Virus record (IMG/VR): IMGVR_UViG_3300036884_000118
Span: 1-26,254 of that record
Direction: 5' to 3' (one strand)
Source of the DNA: a virus
Length of the DNA stretch: 26,254 bases
Made by a program: the position numbers and the translations under genes. The notes under the pieces were generated by a model, which did no database searches, was not told the origin of the DNA, and was given only the letters and a program-made list of their open reading frames with translations. Of this stretch, positions 7,917 through 13,057 are shown piece by piece (within the stretch, counting starts at the first letter, position 1; each line of letters opens with the position of its first letter).

Positions 7917-8434
7917 GAGATGGCCTGTTCCCTCTCCGGCCGCAAGCCGTTGACTTTCATGCAGCCCGCAAAGTCCGCCCTGGCCACCCGGTAGGCCATG
8001 GGATTCATCACGGCCGTTGAGAAGTGGTTATGATCCTTCCCGCCCCCGAGCATGCAGAGGCGGTGCCACTCCATCAGGAAGAGCCGGGCCGCATCCGTGT
8101 CCGCCAAAAAGAAGGCCCCGGCAGTGAGCCGGTTGACGTGCGTTTTGACCGGGTTGTCCGCCACGGCCACGTCCCAGGGCTGCTCCGGGATCCGGGGAAC
8201 ACGCAAGAGCAACGTGTCAATGTCGAGGTAAAGCAGGATGCCCTGAACTTTTTGGCGAAGCTGAAGCAGTGCCCCTGGCTTGAGCCGCGTGTTGGCCGTC
8301 CAATCCCACCGGCTCTCCATCCTCTCCACGACCACGGAAAGATTGAGATTCTCAGCCACGGAGACGAACTGCACCACGCAGTCCTCATACTCCGGGGTGT
8401 AGAAGCCAACGACGGTGAAGCGTTCGGAGTTCAT
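7913..8434 (-). CDS. GT8-like nucleotide-diphospho-sugar transferase
   Basis: A 173-residue protein. The ATG at 8434 overlaps the methyltransferase stop by ATGA and is preferred over an in-frame ATG at 8491, which would add 19 residues of low-complexity shadow sequence. Residues 65-80 read GILLYLDIDTLLLRVP, the strand and DxD motif of GT-A enzymes. They are followed by WDVAVADNP and TAGAFFLADTDAARLFL, where GT8/DUF-type nucleotide-diphospho-sugar transferases have their conserved acceptor-side segment. An HNHFST segment follows near residue 135. The protein is shorter than most GT8 enzymes but ends naturally. It is the third enzyme of the four-gene cassette. Confidence 0.7.
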   Translation of the reverse strand: MNSERFTVVGFYTPEYEDCVVQFVSVAENLNLSVVVERMESRWDWTANTRLKPGALLQLRQKVQGILLYLDIDTLLLRVPRIPEQPWDVAVADNPVKTHVNRLTAGAFFLADTDAARLFLMEWHRLCMLGGGKDHNHFSTAVMNPMAYRVARADFAGCMKVNGLRPEREQAIS

Positions 8435-8985
8435 CGATGGATGAGGACCAGCAGGCCGTTGTTGTTTTGCGCGTGGCTGAAGACCTTCCATTGGTCCCCC
8501 TCGGAACTGCCGAGAAACTGAAGGATGCCGACCAGGAGGCCCGGCCCTCCGTCCTGACCCAGCACGCCGAAGGACATCGTGTCGTGAAAGACCAGGTAGC
8601 GTCGCACCAGCGGGGCGAAACGCAGCTCAGAGAGCACCTGCGTGGCCGTGTGCAGCGTGTCGATGAAAAGCATGTCCGTGTGACCGATCATGGGAATCAA
8701 GTTGGTGTCCGCGAGGACGAATCCCCAACTGACGTTCTCCGGAAGATAGGGAACGGGGTTGAGCTCCGAGGGTGCGAAGTCATAGGACACCAGTGTTCCT
8801 TTCCTCCCGTCGCTCACCGCCTTCTGACTCAGCCCCTCCAGCAGCGCCACCGTGGAGTTTCCTCCCCGCACACCGAACTCCGTCACGGTCTCGCAGGAGG
8901 CCGCCAGTTTGGCCAGCGTCACCAGGTGCTGGTTGATGTCGCTCGTCGCGGCTCTCCGTTGCTCAAATGCGTCGTGGAGGGTCAT
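8431..8985 (-). CDS. Class I SAM-dependent methyltransferase (Methyltransf_24 / cephalosporin hydroxylase-like)
   Basis: A 184-residue protein starting at the ATG (8985) that overlaps the GT-B stop by ATGA. An upstream in-frame ATG at 9078 would add unconvincing sequence. Motif I, TEFGVRGGNSTVALLEGL (residues 35-52), is the SAM-binding glycine loop. LVSYDF (65-70) supplies the acidic residue after strand 2. DMLFIDTLHTATQVLSEL (104-121) and LVFHDT (131-136) match the strand 4/5 motifs of the small-molecule and sugar O-methyltransferases related to cephalosporin hydroxylases. Given its glycosyltransferase neighbours, methylation of a sugar, or of the glycan acceptor, is the most economical role. 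This is inferred from context. Confidence 0.75.
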   Translation of the reverse strand: MTLHDAFEQRRAATSDINQHLVTLAKLAASCETVTEFGVRGGNSTVALLEGLSQKAVSDGRKGTLVSYDFAPSELNPVPYLPENVSWGFVLADTNLIPMIGHTDMLFIDTLHTATQVLSELRFAPLVRRYLVFHDTMSFGVLGQDGGPGLLVGILQFLGSSEGDQWKVFSHAQNNNGLLVLIHR

Positions 8986-9977
8986 GGGTTGAGGTGGGGC
9001 TGGAGCTTGCTCATGGGCGGACTGTTCGCGGCCATCCAGCGCAGCGGGATCCCGGCCTCGATCTCCGGGAGCGTCCACTGCGCGTAGGCCACCCGGTTGA
9101 GGTGGGCTTGGACCATCGCCCGTGCCCTGGGGTCACTGGAGTTCCCACAACTCCCGATCTGGAAGTAGTGCGCCGCCGGGGCAGAGTCCACCGGGAGGCC
9201 GGCCAGGATCGCCTGGAGGCCGGCTGTGGAATTGTACGTCACCACCACCCCGGCCCCAGCAAGGGCTTGCTCCAGGGATTCCCGCTGCGGACTCCGGATC
9301 TCCAGGCCCTGGACGCAGGGTGCACTCTGACCGGGGAGTTGCGGGTGCGCCCGAAATCTCAGGGAATAGCCTTCCGCCTGCCAGAATCCGGCCCGATCCG
9401 TGAGCCAGTTCCGCAGCTGCTGCTCCGTGAGCTCATGCTGGCCGTCGTTGGGCACCTGGCCGAGGAGCAGGGCGACCCTGGGCCGCTCCACCCCCATTGG
9501 CCCCAACTTCACTCCCAGGGCCTGGAAACGGTCATCCGGGAGAGGCCCTTCAGGGATCTGGCAAGGCCCGCCCACCCCGATCTGCGTGTATCCCTCCCGA
9601 TCCATGCCGTCCCGTGCCCGATTGATGTACCCGAGGTCCATGCTCAGGAGCTGGATGCCGCGAGATCGGAGGATGCCCCGTGCCCAGGCTTCCGGGGAAT
9701 GATTCCCGGCTGTGAACGCGAAAAGGATGCCTGGCCGCTGGGTGAGGGAGAGCAGCGTGGGGCGGGTGCTATCCATCGCTGCCACCACCCCTCCACCCAG
9801 AGCCTTGATCCCGGTGACCATGGCCTGGATCCTGACCTTGCTCCCATAGTTCCCCAGCTGGATCGCGGTCCACGGGGCATCCGGGGATTTATCAGCCTGG
9901 ATGACCTCCATAGCCGACTGCTTGATCTCCGGGTCTCCGGGACCAAAGATCCTCTTGACTGAGAAAGACGAGCTCAT
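8982..9977 (-). CDS. GT-B-type glycosyltransferase, capsule-polysaccharide-transferase-like
   Basis: A 331-residue protein. The ATG at 9977 overlaps the DUF1320-like gene's stop by ATGA; the frame extends to 10094 but without support. The N-terminal half has Rossmann-like stretches (WTAIQLGNYGSKVRIQAMVTG, GGGVVAAMDS, GILFAFTAGN). The C-terminal half has VALLLGQVPNDGQ (168-180), LRFRAHPQ (206-213) and VVVTYNSTAGLQAILAGLPV (244-263). The last is the sugar-nucleotide loop typical of capsule/Kdo-type GT-B transferases. RVAYAQWTLPEIEAG (295-309) is also typical of phage members of this group. It is first in the cassette, so it may start or extend the glycan. The donor sugar cannot be told from the sequence. 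Confidence 0.7.
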   Translation of the reverse strand: MSSSFSVKRIFGPGDPEIKQSAMEVIQADKSPDAPWTAIQLGNYGSKVRIQAMVTGIKALGGGVVAAMDSTRPTLLSLTQRPGILFAFTAGNHSPEAWARGILRSRGIQLLSMDLGYINRARDGMDREGYTQIGVGGPCQIPEGPLPDDRFQALGVKLGPMGVERPRVALLLGQVPNDGQHELTEQQLRNWLTDRAGFWQAEGYSLRFRAHPQLPGQSAPCVQGLEIRSPQRESLEQALAGAGVVVTYNSTAGLQAILAGLPVDSAPAAHYFQIGSCGNSSDPRARAMVQAHLNRVAYAQWTLPEIEAGIPLRWMAANSPPMSKLQPHLNP

Positions 9978-10429
9978 AGGCCCCTCATTTGCTCCCGGCC
10001 CGCCCGGGCTTCGGATGACGTGACCAAGCTCGTGTAAGGGCCGCTGATCACCTGCTGGGTTACGGCCAGGGGCTGCTCGATCCTCATCTCGCATGAAGCG
10101 ATCTGGTCGAGGGTCCTCATCGCCCCGTCATACTCCTTCTTGCGGTCTGCATTCATCACCCCGGCCGGCACCCGGTCGCACCCATAGTAGGCTCCCAGGA
10201 TGAGCGTGACCCGGCGCAGCTCCTGCGGGATTTTGTAGCCGAGGGTCTGGTCCCCGAGGACGTTCTGGAGGCACCCGGCCACCTTGCCCCGCACGAACTG
10301 GATGGCATCATTCATCGCATTGGGCAACGGATCCGTCTGCCCGGCTTGCGTCGCGGCCGTCTGGATGGCCGTGATCTCCGGCCCCGTCAGGACTTCCCGG
10401 AAATCCGTTTCTGTTACGGTGATCCACAT
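9974..10429 (-). CDS. DUF1320 / Mu gp36-like head-tail connector protein
   Basis: A 151-residue protein starting MWITVTETDFREVLTGPE. The layout matches the gp36 family: an N-terminal helix, an acidic helical segment (LPNAMNDAIQFVRGKVAG), a Pro-led helix (IPQELRRVTLILGAYYGCDRVP) and a final helix RKKEYDGAMRTLDQIASCEM. These proteins act at the head-tail joint. The gene follows the major capsid gene after a hairpin-rich gap, as in Mu-like phages. Its stop begins the run of ATGA overlaps that ties the glycosyltransferases to the morphogenesis genes. Confidence 0.6.
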   Translation of the reverse strand: MWITVTETDFREVLTGPEITAIQTAATQAGQTDPLPNAMNDAIQFVRGKVAGCLQNVLGDQTLGYKIPQELRRVTLILGAYYGCDRVPAGVMNADRKKEYDGAMRTLDQIASCEMRIEQPLAVTQQVISGPYTSLVTSSEARAGREQMRGL

Positions 10430-10461
10430 GGTGTTCGATGGGTTGAGGTTTCCTCTTCTTG

Positions 10462-10517
10462 GAGCACCCCTGCCCTCCGGCCCTGCTGGTCCGGAGTTCC
10501 CATTGGCAAGGGTGCTC
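10462..10517 (-). promoter_or_regulatory. Nested stem-loop in leader of the gp36-like gene
   Basis: An outer 8-bp perfect inverted repeat (GAGCACCC at 10462-10469, GGGTGCTC at 10510-10517) encloses an inner 6-bp repeat (CTCCGG at 10475-10480, CCGGAG at 10491-10496). It ends 33 nt before the ATG at 10429 on the transcribed strand. It could control translation or RNA stability of the chain that starts with the gp36-like gene. Confidence 0.45.
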
Positions 10518-10520
10518 GGG

Positions 10521-10547
10521 GAAAAGGCCCAGGACAGTAGCCTGGGC
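10521..10547 (-). terminator. Possible terminator or attenuator after the major capsid gene
   Basis: A 7-bp GC-rich perfect stem (10527-10533 with 10541-10547, 7-nt loop) lies 15 nt after the major capsid stop. On the transcribed strand it is followed by CTTTTCCCC. The T-run is short, so partial termination or RNA processing is more likely than a full stop. Such an element would let capsid mRNA exceed downstream mRNA. Confidence 0.4.
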
Positions 10548-10562
10548 TCAAGAGTTCAGGGT

Positions 10563-11642
10563 TCAGCTCGTCGCGTCCGTCACCCGGTAATTCACGATGC
10601 CGAGGGATGACGTGAGGACGATGTTGGAATAATGCTCCACGGAGATTTCCACAACCTTAGCGGAGATCTGCCGCATGTACACGTTGAGGTCCAGTGCTCC
10701 GGACGGCCGGGAGGTCGTCGCGCCGTCAGTGCCCGTGAAGACTTGCGGAGGCGGGCTCACGAACCGCTTGATGTTCGACGGGTCCTCCACGTCCTGGCCC
10801 TGCATGGCCGTGAACATGAGGATGCCCTTGCCCAGCATCTGGCTCTTGGTGTTCTTCGTCACCTGGAATCGCTCCTTGCTGACGTACACCTCGTCCACTC
10901 CGAGCAGCGGGGCGAGTTGCAGCGGGGTCAGGTTGGAGGTGAGGAATCGGGAGGCGTTGGCCCCGGTGCGCATTGCCAGGAAGCGTTGCGCCCAGGCCGA
11001 GTGCCCGAAGGCCACGCGGTTGAACTGGAAGCCTTGGCTGTCCGCCGAGATGATCCCGGCGGAAACGATGTCGCCGTCCGGATCCGAGTTGCTGTCCCAC
11101 ACCTTGTCCACGACCGTCGCGGCCCCGGTGAGGAGCGTGATGGCACGGAAGAGTTCATTGCGGAGCAGGCGGCGGATGAGCTTCGCCACGAAGCGGTTCT
11201 CCCAGCCCGGCATCTGCACCGGTACCTGGTCCAGGTCGATCAGCATCATCAAGCCCTTGTTCAGGGTCTTGCCGGTCTGGTCGATCCCGGTGTACTCCAC
11301 GCGCTTGAAGTTCGCCCCGATGGCGCGAACGTCATCCGACTCCTGATAGAACTCTTCCGCGTTGCTCCACTTCTTCCATTCGAAGAGCCGGCCGGGGACG
11401 ATCACCTTGGGCGCGTAGAACTCCAGCGCCGCCTCGATGTTGTTCGGGTCCTGATAGCCCACGGCGTAGGTCGTCAGCGGCTCGCTAAAGAACGTCTCAC
11501 CGAAGCGAGAGTCATTCGCCAAGCCGTAGATTTCGCCCGGATGGATGTCCTGCTCACTGGCCGGGAGCGGCCGGGGAGCCTGAAATCCGAGTTGGTTGGC
11601 CAGGGACATAAGCTCCGAGGCCGAGATGTGATTTTGTTTCAT
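10563..11642 (-). CDS. Major capsid protein
   Basis: A 359-residue protein. I choose the ATG at 11642 (MKQNHISASELMSLANQLGF); the frame is open to 11735, but the added part is the decoration gene read in another frame. The length, the lack of signal or membrane segments, and the position directly after protease/scaffold and decoration-like genes all suit a HK97-fold shell protein. Visible features include a long middle helix region (ENRFVAKLIRRLLRNELFRAI), AFGHSAWAQRFLAM, and VDEVYVSKERFQVTKNTKSQ followed by GKGILMFTAMQ, as in Mu-like capsid proteins where a late strand carries the spine. The leader has no Shine-Dalgarno sequence but contains AACGAC, a motif also seen in the right arm. A hairpin follows the stop. 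Confidence 0.75.
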   Translation of the reverse strand: MKQNHISASELMSLANQLGFQAPRPLPASEQDIHPGEIYGLANDSRFGETFFSEPLTTYAVGYQDPNNIEAALEFYAPKVIVPGRLFEWKKWSNAEEFYQESDDVRAIGANFKRVEYTGIDQTGKTLNKGLMMLIDLDQVPVQMPGWENRFVAKLIRRLLRNELFRAITLLTGAATVVDKVWDSNSDPDGDIVSAGIISADSQGFQFNRVAFGHSAWAQRFLAMRTGANASRFLTSNLTPLQLAPLLGVDEVYVSKERFQVTKNTKSQMLGKGILMFTAMQGQDVEDPSNIKRFVSPPPQVFTGTDGATTSRPSGALDLNVYMRQISAKVVEISVEHYSNIVLTSSLGIVNYRVTDATS

Positions 11643-11701
11643 CTTAAAAGTCGTTAAGATTTTGGTTTGTGTTTCTGTAGTCTGGTGAGGGTGCTGGGCG
11701 A

Positions 11702-12244
11702 TCAAGAGGTGACCGTGACCTCGTAAGGCGCGCACGGGGCGAACTCAAAGTCGTCATACTGCGCCGTGTTGACCTGGTTGAGGGAGCGGCCGACCACCCA
11801 ATGAGAACCGGCAGTGGCCGGAATGGCGACGACGAAGCCGGCATTGACGGGAGACGGGACGAGGAGGCTGAGCGGAGGGATGACCCCGTCCGCCAGCGCG
11901 ATCGCAGTCCCGGCCCCGAGGCCGAGGATCCGAGCCGCAATGTAATCACCGGCAGCCATGGACTGATCCGTGAGGATGTACAGGGGCACGAGGCCCGCCG
12001 TGCATTGGCGAATGTAGCCAGGGCCACCCACGCCTTGCGCGGCGAGCATGAACCGGCCGTTGTAATTAGGATCCGTCGTGGGCTGCCCCACCGGAATCAC
12101 CCAGGGGAGATCAGCGCGGAGGGACAGGACGCCGTCGATGTGCGTGCCCGGCCCGTAATTCGCCAGGAGCACGGCGCTCGGCGAGAAGAGCTGTTCAAGG
12201 AAGTTGAACAGGCTGCTGAGATAGAACTTGAGAAGAGCTTTCAT
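11702..12244 (-). CDS. Possible capsid decoration or head accessory protein
   Basis: A 180-residue protein starting MKALLKFYLSSLFNF, between the protease/scaffold and the major capsid gene. That is the usual slot for a decoration or head-stabilising protein. The central sequence (PLYILTDQSMAAGDYIAARI, then TAIALADGVIPPLSLLV, ending HWVVGRSLN) follows the small beta-barrel pattern of decoration proteins such as DUF2190 members. No motif is decisive. The hydrophobic N-terminal 20 residues could be a helix packing on the capsid or, less likely, a membrane segment. The assignment rests on order and fold-like pattern only. Confidence 0.5.
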   Translation of the reverse strand: MKALLKFYLSSLFNFLEQLFSPSAVLLANYGPGTHIDGVLSLRADLPWVIPVGQPTTDPNYNGRFMLAAQGVGGPGYIRQCTAGLVPLYILTDQSMAAGDYIAARILGLGAGTAIALADGVIPPLSLLVPSPVNAGFVVAIPATAGSHWVVGRSLNQVNTAQYDDFEFAPCAPYEVTVTS

Positions 12245-12313
12245 TTGAGTCTCGATTTTGGATTGGTTAACTGACAGATTGGTTTCTTGCAGTTTGGGAA
12301 TCTGGGTGGGTGT

Positions 12314-13057
12314 CTAGCGGCGGCGGTCCGAGGTGTGGGTCTTGATCTCCGGGTGCTTCATGCCCTTGAACAGCTCCACGTTCTCCGGGTCGGCCTGGAA
12401 GTTGGCGAAGGCCACGTCGTAGGTCTCCTTCTTGGCTTCCATGCGGGCCTTGACGCCGTCCGAGATCTTGGTGAACTTGGTGGCCCCGACCTGGGACGCG
12501 GTGCGCTCCATGTTCGGCAGCCCCATCGTGGTGGAGGAGGTCTTCATCACGGGTTTCTTCTCCGTGATCTTCTTGGCTTCCGCCTCGAAGGCCGCGAGAT
12601 CCCCGTTGCAGAGGCTGACCACGAGGGCATCCTTCTCTCCGGGGAGGATCCGGCCGGTCACTACGGCCGCGTTGGCGAGCCGCGTGGCGGAGGCTTTGCG
12701 CTCCGCTGCCGCCTCTTCCTTGGCCGCCTTGACCTCGGCCTGCGCCTTGGTTTTTTCCGCGTCGGCCTGAATCTTTTCGTTCTTGGCGTCCAGGATCTTC
12801 TGGTCCGCTTCCTGCTTGGTGTTGGCCAGAGCCGCGCTATTGGCGATCACGGTCGTGACGGCCTCCGGCGTCGTGAGCTTGGCGTTCGTGAGCACGGTGA
12901 GGAGCGCGGCGTTGGCCGCTTCGCTCGTGCCCTTGGTCTTGATGCCGGCGATAGCCGTTTGCACGGAGTTCGCCAACTCGGCGTCCCCGACGTTCTGGGC
13001 CACGTTCTGACCGAGAGCCGCGAGGATCTGAATGAGCAGATCACGTTCTTTGTTCAT
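12314..13057 (-). other. Possible internally started scaffold (Mu Z-like)
   Basis: An in-frame ATG at 13057 (residue 874, MNKERDLLIQILAALG) would give a separate 247-residue product made only of the coiled-coil scaffold region. The bases before it, CAATCCAAACCCAAATCAG, are A/C-rich like the leaders of real starts in this phage, and they encode an Asn/Pro linker. In Mu the scaffold Z is made from an internal start of the protease gene I; the same arrangement is inferred here, not shown. Confidence 0.4.

Noticed and set aside
6591-7994. Long plus-strand open frame (467 codons) opposite the GT2 gene
   Set aside because: The opposite strand has full glycosyltransferase motifs. This frame is a compositional shadow.
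8967-9962. Plus-strand open frame of 331 codons
   Set aside because: Shadow of the GT-B-like gene, which has recognisable motifs and coupled ends.
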